NCBI GenBank assembly: GCA_030549495.1
Contig: JAUIRK010000119.1
Location: forward strand, 248,001-312,000
Length of the DNA: 64,000 bases
DNA from: Nectonema munidae
Lineage: Eukaryota > Nematomorpha > Nectonematoida > Nectonematidae
Reading direction: 5' to 3'
Position 1 is the stretch's first letter, and every line of letters starts with the position of its first letter. Shown here in pieces: positions 22,631-32,559 of this stretch. The translations under genes were made by a program, and so were the position numbers. Under the pieces are notes generated by a model. That model made no database searches. It was not told the origin of the DNA and worked only from the letters and a program-made list of their open reading frames with translations.

Positions 22631-22813
22631 AATCAATAAAAATAAAATATTCCAAAATTAGAAAACTGAATTGAATGAATTTAAAAAGTAAAATAGTAAA
22701 ATTTGAAAGTTTCTAAAATCAAAATTCATTAAGTCTAAAAGTTAAAAATATAACTTCCATTTTAAAATTATATTAAATAAAAGTTTTAACCCCAAATCTT
22801 GGGATTTTTTTGA

Positions 22814-22862
22814 GCAGTGTTCTCAACCACAGCTATGTTTTGCGGCCGGCTTATAAAAATTG
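22814..22862. mobile_element. Possible hAT left terminus
   Basis: CAGTGTTCTCAACCACAGCT followed by GCGGCCGGC resembles the starts of hAT elements of the CAGTGGTTCTCAA type. No partner end or target duplication was found. Confidence 0.4.
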
Positions 22863-23389
22863 CCGAAAAAGTAGCCTAAGAATATCATGTTAAAACGATT
22901 AGAATTTTGCAAAATTATTTATCTATCTGATGTATTTGACTCGTTTTTTAGTTTAATTTTATACTACGGTCTGCCCAATAAATTGAACTACACAACATAA
23001 CAACAGCCAATTTAAACAAAGGAGCAATCAGGCCTCCTAGATTTTTTGACCAATATTTTGAAAGAAGAGTTCTATTTCAGATCAGAAATGTTCCATATCT
23101 ATGCGCTACATACATCCTTTCACACTTTAGTACAAGGCCGTTCCTACATGAAACTGTAACATTATTATTAAGATGTTAGTATATTTTATGATATACATGT
23201 TAGTTATTATGACAATCTTTTCATTCATTATGTTATACCAAAAGGGTTTATTGCAAAAGACTTATTTTGCAAAAAACTCTAAGAAAAATTTTAAAGAATT
23301 TTAAGCGTAATTAAATTAGCAAAATTTGTTTTTGCTAGTGCAGTCGACTAGTGCAATGTCAGTTATTAAGTAAAAGCCAAAACTGGATA

Positions 23390-23950
23390 AAGAAATGAAA
23401 CTAGCATGGTTGAATTGGTTGGAGATATCAAAGCACTTTCAGCCGTAAGGCCATATGCTCGCATTATGCTTAAGATGGCTAATCACAGTTTTTGTGAATT
23501 TGTTTTTAGAGTTGGGAGCCTTGGGGATCGAACCCCTGACCTTCGACTGTTAAGCTGAGAGGTACACCCTAACAACCATTGAGACTCGTGGTTGAATTGG
23601 TATAAAAGCATAAATTTTTTATTAAATTTGAGAGAATATTTGTGGATATAGTTTTCAGATATAAACCGTCAATTTCATTAACACTGTTAGATATTTTCAA
23701 ACCTTAAATCCAAAATCTGCGTCCAGAAATAAAATCAGCATGGTTGATTTGGTATAAAAACTTATATCATGTAAAATTTGAATGAAGGTTTTTCGGGACA
23801 CTTTTTAGAAGTAAACCGCAAATTTAATTGACACGTATAGGTATTTTCAAACCCTAAATGCAAAAATTGAGTCCAAAAATGAAACTAACTTTGCCGATTT
23901 AGTATAAAAATATACCTTTTATGCAAAATTTGAAGGAATATTTTATTAGA
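23390..23950. repeat. 152-bp tandem repeat, about three units
   Basis: GGTTGAATTGGTATAAAAGC (23590) recurs with changes at 23742 and 23895, each followed by TTTTCAAACCYTAAAT-type words. The first unit is split by a SINE at 23420-23588. Confidence 0.75.
23420..23588 (-). mobile_element. tRNA-derived SINE, 169 bp, 13-bp target duplication
   Basis: TGGTTGAATTGGT flanks it on both sides (23407-23419 and 23589-23601). On the minus strand the head carries an RNA polymerase III B-box-like GGTTCGATCC. Upstream, an A-box-like stretch follows GAGTCTC, which can pair with the GGCTC after the T arm as an acceptor stem would. The tRNA-like head of about 80 bases is followed by an unrelated body of about 90 bases. 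It has no poly-A tail. An intact cloverleaf is not formed, so it is a SINE rather than a tRNA gene. Confidence 0.8.
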
Positions 23951-24513
23951 TATATTTCTCATCATCAAAATTTTGATCGACATTTTCTAAAAAGTAGTCA
24001 AGATTATTTAAAAAAATATATAAAAAGTTATGCGATAAAAACTTTATATAAATATAAATTTTCAAGGGAACCTTAAGTTATGAGGTTGACTACAAATCAT
24101 CCTAAAAATTTTATCGAAATGTTAATTTTTTATTTTGATTGCCAGTTTTTGTTTTAAGAGGGTCATTCTACTACAACGAGAATGATATCAAAAGATGCAG
24201 CTAGCGATTTTAGAAAAAGTCACAAAATTTAAAAGGATATGTTTCAGCCAATTTTGTACAATAACTTTTTTAGTTATGGGGAAGGTGTTTTACAACCTAT
24301 AGCATTGGGTTAAACTATTTTTTAAGTTATTTAAATAATCGGTTAATTAGTTAGATTTTAGATAGTTAATTGGGAGGTTCGAAATATTTATTGATTACAT
24401 AAATTGTAGAATCTAAACAAAATTCAATGGCTGTGCAAGTTGCCAATTTACAATTAAATGCTGTAGCAAAAATAGAGCGTTTATTTTCGATTTTTCAATT
24501 TCTATGCGCTTTG

Positions 24514-24552
24514 GTTATGGGGGTTTTGGTTTTCAGGCGTTTTGACGAATAA
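24514..24552. mobile_element. Solo right arm of foldback family
   Basis: GGGGGTTTTGGTTTTCAGG then CGTTTTGACGAATAACC matches the right arm type of 25086-25623. No left arm was recognised. Confidence 0.6.
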
Positions 24553-25085
24553 CCCGATGGAAAATAGGTCAAGTTTTCGTAAAATATTTTTATGTTAAAC
24601 GTCTTATCTGTGAATGAATAATCAATAAACATAATTATTTAAACAAATAAATTTAATAACTAATAATAAAAGACTTGCTTCAGATCGAAAAATCACTGTA
24701 GCAGGCTTCTACAAAGAACCCATTTTTTCTCCCTGAGAAAAAACATTTCGGCCCATTACTACTTATAACATAACTTATAATTGTGTATATTGTGACATTG
24801 ATTACAAAAATGAAATTATTGGGATTCTTTTACTTTAATTTATTGTATCGTTTTACCCTCAAATAAAATTTTTAGAGCCCAAAGTTAATTTCAATTTAAT
24901 TTTTAGCCCTCATCTAAAAAAGATTAAAAAAAAATAACTCTGTTCCAGAGGATTCAACTCAAAAAAGGTTGAATCTGGTGGGTTTAACCTAAAATTATAC
25001 TTGTAAAAGATTAGAAAATATTATAGAGATGGTGAAATATTTTAATTAATGGATTGAATTAATTTGAGGAGATAGCGTATATAAG

Positions 25086-25623
25086 GGTGCCGGGTCATAA
25101 CGTCCGAAACCAAAACCCCTCAAAACCAAAGCGCCCGAAAATAATAATTCAGGCGTTACTATTATTATAAAGTTTATTCTATTTGGACAGTTTTCAAAAC
25201 GGTCGATTTGACACAAAATGATAGTGATCAATTTAACTTGAAAGATAAAAGTGATCATACAAAAATGCATTCTTTCTTTGGTTTGAAAAACTATTAAACT
25301 ACCAATTTAAAAGGAAAATCAGTTTGAAACGAGAAAAGATGCGACTAATTTAAATAGGAAAACACGAATATAAATAATTTCTAATTTTGGTTCAAAATTT
25401 TTTCGATAAGTTTGATAAATTAGAAACCTTGTATATGTTTTTTATGCATGTGAAACAACAAAGTGTTAAATGTGACATATTCTTAGAAAAATTTATAAGA
25501 TAATAATTGGAAAAAATCGTAGATACAAGAAAAAATCTTAAATTTTTAAATATTTTTTGTAGATTCAAGTTTCAGAAGTTCTTGTATCGGGGGTTTTGGT
25601 TTCGGGCTTTTTGACTCGAATTT
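25086..25623. mobile_element. Foldback element, 538 bp, exact 8-bp duplication
   Basis: TATATAAG flanks it at 25078-25085 and 25624-25631. The left tip is GGTGCCGGGTC and the right tip (reverse complement) is AAATTCGAGTC, both followed by CCGAAACCAAAACCCC modules. The interior has no gene, and its frames on the minus strand are chance. The same interior exists without arms at 21739-21960. It is nonautonomous. Confidence 0.85.
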
Positions 25624-25948
25624 TATATAAGTCACACTCAAAATATCAATTTAAATATAAGATTTATTTTAAATAATCAATAAATATGATGAGAAATATT
25701 GATAACTTTAGAATAATAATAATTGAAAAGAAAATCAATTTAATGCACGATATCATTTGAAATAGAAGGCTCGTAGAGGAAGGAGATACAAACGAATTTG
25801 TCTTCCCTAAAACATAATACTCAAGGACACACTGGGTATACGCAAAATCCATTATTCTTCTGCTTGTTCATGACGAGGCGCGGCACACGTACAAAAATAG
25901 GATTTAAAGTAAAGGGAAGAAGAAGCAGAAGGCTGTTTTTGGCGCCAT

Positions 25949-26785
25949 TCAAAGTTTGTTGGTGGTTGGAGTTGTTAGAAGAGCACTTCTCTTCTCCTTC
26001 TTGTTCTTGTGTGTTTTCATGTGTTTGTGGAGGTGATCACTCCTCATGAACTTTTTGTCGCAGGAAGCGCACGAAAATTTCTTCTCGCCCGTGTGTGTAC
26101 GCAAGTGACGCTGAAGTTCGTCGGAACGCGTGAAACTCTTCGCACAAAAGAGCCAGGTACAGATGAAAGGCCGCTCTCCAGAGTGCCAGCGCAGATGAGC
26201 TTTCAAATGAGAAGTCTTTCCATACTTTTTGCCACATCCCAGGATGTGGCAAGCATGAGTGCGCTTTTTTTGAGGATCAGTGACTGAAGATTTGTTCACG
26301 TCTGTGCAATTCGGGCACTGACATCTGCGGCATTGTCTTGCCAGGGGGTTGGTGGAGGACTTGTTGAGAGTGGCTCTAAATACTGAAGAAGTACTTTTGT
26401 GGGAGAGGTTGAGTGCAGAAGCGTCTACACAATGATGACTTGATGGCACAACTTGAAAAGCAGAAGTCTTCTTCCTACAACTCGTCTTACATAATCCTTC
26501 CGCTGAATGATGCTCCACTTTTTCGCAGTAGGGAGAATTGCACGCAACCACCGGATTATATGACTGGGGGAAGAGGGGTGTTGTGTTTGGGAGAGCGTGA
26601 GGGAGAAGCATGGGATTGAAGAAGAGGGATTGCTGATGATTTGAGTGAGGAAGAGCGAGTGAGGAAAAGAGTGGCATCCACAAGTTGAAGTTTTTATTGG
26701 ATGCTGCTTGATACGACGAGTGCAGGGCGGCCAAGCCCCGCGAAAGCATAAAGTCGTGAGGCAACGTTTCCACCATTGAAATCAT
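25949..26785 (-). CDS. Sp-family zinc-finger transcription factor (Sp5/buttonhead-like)
   Basis: A 278-residue protein read without interruption on the minus strand. It ends in three C2H2 fingers of Sp type. Finger 1 is C-x4-C-x12-H-x3-H with KTSHLKA, finger 2 is C-x4-C with RSDELQR, and finger 3 is C-x2-C with RSDHLHK. These helices read GC/GT boxes in known Sp and KLF proteins. Just before the fingers (about residues 150-158) is a Btd box, CRRCQCPNC, which separates Sp from KLF proteins. The N-terminal half is rich in Ser, His, Pro and hydrophobic residues, as activation regions of the family are. The tail KTHKNKK resembles that of Sp5. An in-frame stop lies three codons before the first ATG (26785); a second ATG follows at 26776. 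A pyrimidine-rich CTCTCTTGCCTAAG lies directly upstream and could be a splice acceptor of a 5' exon. AATAAA on this strand (25663-25668) may be the polyadenylation signal. The gene is much richer in G+C than its flanks. It is nuclear. The paralogue assignment (Sp5 versus Sp1-4 or Sp6-9) is uncertain. Confidence 0.93.
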   Translation of the reverse strand: MISMVETLPHDFMLSRGLAALHSSYQAASNKNFNLWMPLFSSLALPHSNHQQSLFFNPMLLPHALPNTTPLFPQSYNPVVACNSPYCEKVEHHSAEGLCKTSCRKKTSAFQVVPSSHHCVDASALNLSHKSTSSVFRATLNKSSTNPLARQCRRCQCPNCTDVNKSSVTDPQKKRTHACHILGCGKKYGKTSHLKAHLRWHSGERPFICTWLFCAKSFTRSDELQRHLRTHTGEKKFSCASCDKKFMRSDHLHKHMKTHKNKKEKRSALLTTPTTNKL

Positions 26786-26789
26786 TAAA

Positions 26790-28227
26790 ACTTAGGCAAG
26801 AGAGTGAACCTAAATTGAAAATTATAGGGTGACTGCAATTGCACAAGTGTCATTCATTTTTTTACGACTGTTCTATTCTCATTGATATGAGCGTATTGAG
26901 ACATTTCGCTATGCGACCGCTTAAAAATAAATTTTGGATTAATTGAGTATAAGCATTAAATAAGAAAATTCAAACATCTATATATTTTTCAATAAAAAAT
27001 ATATATGAAAAATTAATTCATAAACAACTGATTTTCTTTTGATTTTTTTCAAAGATATAAAATATCCAGTATATTATTTGTAACTAACTTTTCTTTGTTT
27101 TTCAATAAAAATAAACTATATACTTGAATTTCTTGTAAAACATGCTTTTTTTAGTTAAAATGTAGGATATTTGGTTGCAGAATTGGTTAACTAGTAAATA
27201 TGGTTTTTCTAAAAATTACTACCTTAATGATAAATCTTTATGAAAACCCAATCACATCTAAAAAACTAAAATGTAAATCTTGAAACTAAAATATATAAAC
27301 AAAAATTACTTGAAAAATGGTAAAAAAAATAAATTTATTTAAATCAAATATTTAAAAAAATTAAAAGTTAGTAAGAACTTAAATTGTTAAAACAAAATAT
27401 GCAGAAGATAATTTTTTCAAAAAAGCAAAACATTGAAAAGTTAACTATTATGGGAAAGTAATTATTGATAAAACGAGATGAATATATATTGAAAAGGCCA
27501 CTTAAAAAATCGCAAAACAAAAGCAAAATTTTAAATTTATAAAATAATATAATGGTTATTTACTCAGTTCGTTTTTTGGTTAGAAGATATTTTAAAAAGA
27601 AAATTGTACAAACAGGATTTTTTCTGCGTCTCTGAATTGCTTAGAAATATTCATCTAGGCCCCAACAGACCTTGATGATAAATGCATCGCAAAACAAAAA
27701 TAATCAAGAGATCCGTTTGTCACCAACAACCAAAAAATTCAATATTTGAATGGAACAGAGCTTGTACAGGCTAAATAAGTTTCAAAAATCAAAATAAAAT
27801 TTTGAATAAGCCAAATTTTGTTGACAATAATAATGGGTGAAGTATATTTCGTACCAGAGACATTTTGTAATTAGTTTTAGATGTTTTGTAGTCAGTTATT
27901 TTTTTAACTTTTTGTTACGAAAAGACTTGAACTCATAATAATGTGTAGAAGGCGAATTTTTGCTTAAAATAAAATAAAAATATCAAGATGAAATTAATTT
28001 TGTCTTTGTTTATTAAGAAATATTTCAGAATAATGATTCTAGAATAAATGCTGTGAGTAATTCCCCCTGTGGGAAATTTAATATTTCCTAGGGAGAAGGA
28101 AAAAGTGGAAGCTATAAACTCCCAGACTCTATCTAAAGAGCTCAAAATAGATAAAACTAACAATATTTTTATTTATATAAAAATCAAGTAGAATTTTTAT
28201 TTGTTAAATGTTTAGAATTACACTATG
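26790..28227. other. Upstream region of the Sp gene
   Basis: AT-rich. No exon is certain. CGTACCAGAGACATTTTG (27850) and TACGAAAAGACTTGAACT (27916) resemble a short motif family also present at 40664 and 54955. The Sp promoter should lie in the first few hundred bases, but I see no decisive TATA or initiator. Confidence 0.4.
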
Positions 28228-28235
28228 AAAATATT

Positions 28236-28586
28236 TGTTCCTTGTCAAAACGTCCAAAAATCAAAAGTTTCCAAACCAAAAGGTCCGAAAATCAAAAATA
28301 ATAATTGAGTTAATAAATATATATACGTATAAAGTTTTTGTTAATTTTGTAATTGGATTCCCAGAGTCTTCCAGAAAATTTTTTTTTGTTCATTTTATTT
28401 ACATTTGAACACTTGAATAGGCACGAGGATATTCTCACATAGGCCCATGACGAAACATCCTATAGAGTTTAGAATATGAAGTTAAGAATATCTATTTTGA
28501 TTTTCGGATGTTTTGATGTTTGGACGTTTTTGTTTTGGTTGTCTTGTTTTAGAAGTTTTGATTTTCGGACTTTTTGACCAGGCACC
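28236..28586. mobile_element. Foldback element, 351 bp, exact 8-bp duplication
   Basis: AAAATATT flanks it at 28228-28235 and 28587-28594. The left tip is TGTTCCTTGTC then AAAACGTCC; the right tip (reverse complement) is GGTGCCTGGTC then AAAAAGTCC. Both arms then run through modules of type CCGAAAATCAAAA. The interior is AT-rich and noncoding. Confidence 0.88.
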
Positions 28587-28746
28587 AAAATATTTCATGT
28601 AAAGGTATATATTACGGTTGATAAGGAAGAAATATGAGCAAACTTTGTTAATTTTTTAAATACAAATTGTGAGGCTAATCATTTCTGAAAGGGAGACGGT
28701 TGGGAGAGGGAGGAATCAATTCTTACAAGTGATCAAAGGGGGGCAT

Positions 28747-28772
28747 TGGAGTAAAAAGTTTGAGAACCACTG
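28747..28772. mobile_element. hAT right terminus, solo
   Basis: AAAAAGTTTGAGAACCACTG is the classic end of CAGTGGTTCTCAAACT hAT elements. The G-rich sequence before it fits a subterminal region. No left end or matching duplication of the following TTCTAATG was seen. Confidence 0.6.
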
Positions 28773-29007
28773 TTCTAATGCATGTACAAATGTTCAGTTG
28801 AACTAGCCAAATGTGACAACGATCCAAAAATTTAATTTAGAAATTAACTTATTTATTTGCTACTTACTTTTTCATAGTAAGAATCATTTACATACAACTA
28901 ACCTCAATATCAACTCGCCGCAAGATCCATCATACCAACTCGTTTTTTACCTCACTACCAACTCGCCTCACTAGTGCAAATAATTTACTACCCATCAACC
29001 CAAGTTG

Positions 29008-29045
29008 ATTCCCAGTTAAATCCCCGAAAACTAAAATCCCCATCT
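29008..29045. mobile_element. Solo left arm of foldback family
   Basis: CCCAGTTAAATCCCCGAAAA then CTAAAATCCCC is of the GATTTTAGTTTT module type, as at 38604-38763. Confidence 0.55.
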
Positions 29046-29096
29046 TTATTTGAGCAAAATTTTTTTTTATATAAAATTCTTTAGATTTCACTCTTT

Positions 29097-29240
29097 TATA
29101 CCCGAGAGACGTAGCCAGCCTTCTAGGTCAAAGAAGGCCAATAATATTTATAGTGGCTCGACCTCCTATATGCTTGTTTTTGCAAGGAGGCGCGATTTTG
29201 GTTGGGCCAGGCTCTTTGTTCCTCTTGCTACGTTTTTGAT
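29097..29240. mobile_element. Short MITE-like repeat with GACGTAGCCAG end
   Basis: Left end CGAGAGACGTAGCCAGC, then TAGGTCAAAGAAGGCC. The right end carries TTGCTACGTTTTTG, which is its imperfect inverse. The first 70 bases return inverted at 33549-33616. Elements with such CGTAGCCAG ends are widespread in invertebrate genomes. Confidence 0.6.
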
Positions 29241-29299
29241 ATATCCAAATAATTAAAATATAGTTTTGTCTTTGTACGTATAGTGTTTTATATGTAATT

Positions 29300-29405
29300 C
29301 GCCCTTCGGATCATATGAAGAATACCCGCCCCAAGACAATATTTTAGTAGCAAGTGAAGAACAACCACCTCGCATGACCCTTTTGAAGAACCACCGCCCC
29401 AAATA
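29300..29405. repeat. Repeat with GAAGAACCACCGCCCC modules
   Basis: Three degenerate modules of type TGAAGAAYMACCRCCC occur here. The same family is inverted at 30985-31075 and found as a fragment at 42187-42213. Confidence 0.55.
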
Positions 29406-30136
29406 GTTTTCCAATAATATTGTACAGAATATACCACTGAAGCAAAATCCAAAAAATTTATTTAGGCAAAATAAAATCCAGTGTTATAAGATTAAATATA
29501 TACTAGTAATTATGGTAATCGGAAAAAGGCGTCCACTTTCCTTTCAATGTATGTGCGTGCAGTCAGCCATGCACAAGCTGTGTGCTTTTTCTTGTTGTTA
29601 CTTGCCTATTGTTACTGGTATTGCATTAGGTGTTAATAAGTTTGAAAGTCAACCTCACAAATCTTAGTGGAATTCATCAATATTCAAAAAGAAAATTTTA
29701 TTTTAAAATGGTTGTTTTTATTGACTGTTTTTCTTACTATATTTGAAAAGAAAAAGTATATTTTGTTTTTTTTAAATGTAATCAGGGAATTAGATCATTC
29801 TTCTTAATTATAATGCATTTTTTAATGTATATTGAAAATTATAAAACTTTTTCATAGACAATTCGACTGAAACTTATGTTTGCACAATGAACCGTGCAAA
29901 GAAATGTTTTGGGAGAATTATATATAAAGTAAATGAAAATGAAGTTAAATGTATAAAAAAAATACGTGGAACATAATCACGAGCCCATTGAGACAAAAAC
30001 GCTTATAATGGAAAAAATTAAAAATGGGGCAAAATTATCCTGCTACAGCTCAACAAGTTTACTTTACAAGTATTGTATAATTTTTTACTGTATGTATACG
30101 TTTTTGTAATCAATTAATATTTGGAACAGAAATAAC
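29406..30136. other. Upstream region of the small two-exon gene
   Basis: Mostly AT-rich, with a short GC-richer part at 29520-29640. It probably holds the promoter of the gene at 30137, but no single site is decisive. Confidence 0.35.
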
Positions 30137-30553
30137 ATGTCTGTTTTAAATGAAGAAGTTAGATCAACTCTACCAAAACCAGAAAGCATAAAAAGAAATG
30201 GGTAAGTTTTTTTGGATGTTTCTATAATTATTATTTGTTGAAAAAAATTTTTAAGTTTAAAAAGTTCCTTACCTATGGAAAATCCACCTGTATGGGAAGT
30301 TTTAGAGTTTTTTAGAAAAGAAGAAATCTGTTACAAGTTAGAAATTTCTCAAATTGAGGTAAATATTTTTGGCAAGAAAAATGAAAATATTAATGAAGTA
30401 AAGAAAAAAGAACTCCTGGATAAAGCGTATGAAGAGTTAGAAGAATCCAAAAATATTTTGTTCTCTTTGAATAAAGTTTCATATCTTATTTCTGATTGTG
30501 AAATTACAATTGAAAAAAAAAACGATTTCACATTTGTTGATTTTAAAAAATAA
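30137..30553 (+). CDS. Small two-exon gene, helical protein of unknown family
   Basis: Exon 1 (30137-30201) starts at ATG and codes MSVLNEEVRSTLPKPESIKR plus NG. A donor GTAAGT follows at 30202. The intron of 54 bp ends in TTTTTTAAG at 30255. Exon 2 (30256-30553) joins in frame (phase 2) and runs to TAA. The protein has 120 residues. After a Pro/Ser-rich start it has NPPVWEVLEFFRKEE and then an acidic, probably helical region with ELLDKAYEELEESKNILFSL; it has no signal peptide. AATAAA at 30611-30616, in an AATAAATAAATAA run, is 58 bases after the stop. Evidence for a real gene is the in-frame splice with good donor, the compact intron and the close polyadenylation signal. I do not recognise the family. 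There is no transposon character. Confidence 0.75.
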
Positions 30554-30870
30554 TCATTTCTCATTCTTTTTCTATACAAGATATTTTATATTAGATATTA
30601 TAATTGAGTAAATAAATAAATAACTTTTTTTTATTTAATTCAATTTTTTTTGTCAAATTTTATATTCTATCAAAAGTTATTAGCTTTAATTATTAATTTG
30701 CATTGTTCGTTTAATATATATAAAATATGCATAACTATTCACAAACGTATATTTTTATATTTAAACATCTATTCATAAACACATATTCACGCTTCTCGCA
30801 ATGTATGGTTGACTGCACATACATTGAAAGCAAAGTGGACGTCTTATTCCTAGAACCAGTGATTATATAT

Positions 30871-30980
30871 GGTGCCTGGTCAAAACGGCCAAAAACCAAA
30901 ACCAAAACAGCCAAAACCAAAACGGCTAAAAACCAAAATGGCCAAAACCAAAACGGCCAAAAACCAAAACGGCCAAAACT
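30871..30980. mobile_element. Foldback left arm, CGGCCAAAAACCAAAA modules, solo
   Basis: The tip GGTGCCTGGTC (30871-30881) is followed by about six almost uniform modules AAAACGGCCAAAAACC. The tip matches the right tip of the element at 28236-28586 exactly. The right arm is missing. The modules are far more uniform than in other copies, so this array expanded recently. Confidence 0.8.
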
Positions 30981-30984
30981 CAAC

Positions 30985-31075
30985 TGAAGAATAGCCACCC
31001 TAAAAATTTCTCTTCTGAATAATAGCCACCCCAGAATTGTTGAGGCAGTTGTTCTTCATATGATCCAGCCCTTCT
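30985..31075. repeat. Inverted copy of the GAAGAACCACC repeat
   Basis: GAAGAATAGCCACCC-type modules and AACAGTTGTTCTTCATATGA-like words are the reverse complement of 29300-29405. Confidence 0.55.
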
Positions 31076-31639
31076 TATACGATTTGAGCATATAAATATT
31101 CTTTTTATACGATTTGAGCTTATAAAAATTTACTCATTTTCATAAGATAAGTTATAATGAGGCATAATAATTATCAGATTTGTCTATCTTTGTATATTAG
31201 CAAAAGACGCCCATTCCAAATATTTAAGTTTATCCTCCATAAACTTGATAGATGATTCTATACAAAACTATTTTAAATTTAAAGTTTTTTTTGTTGACAG
31301 TCACAAGGTCCAACATTTTTATTTATGTAATTTATCCTAATTAATATTTAAATATGATCAAGAAATTTCCAAATTTTGGTATAAAATTAAGTCGTGCACC
31401 TTATTTGCGACAAAACTAAGTTATGGTTTAAAAGATATTTTTATGTTCGGGGCCTATTGGACTTCAAAAACTATATGAAAAAATTCATAATTTTATTTCT
31501 TTTATATATATGAAAAGATAGACAAATTATTATGAACTGTTAAAAGTCACACCCCATTGAAAATGATATCTGATGAAATGCAGTTTCTTATACAATAAAT
31601 AAATAAACGTAATCGAAAATTAATTAGCGTGACTTGATA

Positions 31640-32330
31640 TATAATATATATATACGGTTGCGAGCGATGAGAAGGAGTAGGAGAGGATGCATGCATGCAT
31701 GCATAGCATCAAATATATGAATGAATAAACATGCTGTGGTGTGCTACTATACGTATAGGATGGCATGAAAATAGTCCATCTATCTGTTTTTATCTGTTGA
31801 ATATGGAAGCATTTCATCCCTTGACACATTATGATGATGAGTGTGATCTTTGCAATCAACTTCATCTATTTCATCAATCAAAGAGTGGGTGGATATTCAC
31901 TGACTTCAAAGGCAGGCGCTCCAAGATAAAATGGCGGCTTGCCTTTGAAGGTGCATGATCTACATCAAAGTGCCATCAATCAAAGTGTCAATCAAGGGTG
32001 ACAGTAAGTGTTGTGCGTGCAATGGTCTCCCTTTCACACGTCTGTCTGATTTATCCTCCATCAGCATTTGATTGCATATGCACCACCAGCTACTTACACA
32101 ACTTGCTTTTCTTTGAGAAGCCGATTGTTTTGGGCGGAGACTTTTAGCTCAAGAAATTGTCATTTGTAAACACAATGTTTGGAGGATAAAGCTAGGCTGA
32201 TATGAGGGGATGATGTTTTGGCGTGAGATGCACTGAAATGCGCCATTCATCATGCCTTCTCGCATTTTGCATTTTGTGCAAATTATAATAATGTGTGAAA
32301 TGAATCATGTTTGCAGTGTTTCGAGATGGT
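31640..32330. promoter_or_regulatory. GC-richer unique island with TCF/LEF site cluster
   Basis: About 690 bp with higher G+C than its surroundings and no repeat character. Five WWCAAAG words lie within 109 bp: ATCAAAG at 31877, 31964 and 31979, TTCAAAG at 31905, and its inverse CTTTGAA at 31943. TGGCGGC at 31932-31938 is the inverse of GCCGCCA, which matches the helper-site consensus GCCGCCR known for Drosophila TCF. Three AATCAA words occur in the same part, two of them in ATCAATCA, which is also the Hox-Exd/Pbx core. A (GCAT)n run lies at 31688-31708. Frames read through it look like chance. I infer a distal enhancer, perhaps of the Sp gene 5 kb away. Confidence 0.5.
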
Positions 32331-32504
32331 GCGATTTTTTGCAAATGTTACTAAATTTTTTCGAATATGCTAATTTAATACTTTTGCTTTTCAGGCACAA
32401 TGGGACACTTCTGTCCCAAATATATAATGATTTTGAAAAAAATGTCATTAATTCTAAACGAATAAAATTTCTTCTATACCACAAATATTTATATTGTCGT
32501 ATAT

Positions 32505-32550
32505 GGCACCTAGTCAAAATCTTCGAAACCAACGAAATTTTAAATAGGTT
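32505..32550. mobile_element. Solo foldback tip
   Basis: GGCACCTAGTCAAAATCTTC then GAAACCAACGAAA is a left arm of the foldback family, without a recognised partner. Confidence 0.6.
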
Positions 32551-32559
32551 TTCAAATTT

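Noticed and set aside
23500-23590. tRNA gene on the minus strand
   Set aside because: The T arm and part of the acceptor stem pair, but the anticodon stem does not. The tRNA-like part continues into a body between target duplications, so it is a SINE.
26009-26619. Plus-strand frames over the Sp gene
   Set aside because: They are antisense shadows of the minus-strand zinc-finger gene.
31731-31958. 75-aa plus-strand frame in the GC-richer island
   Set aside because: No domain, no splice context and an overlapping frame of similar length on the other strand. The TCF-site cluster explains the island better.
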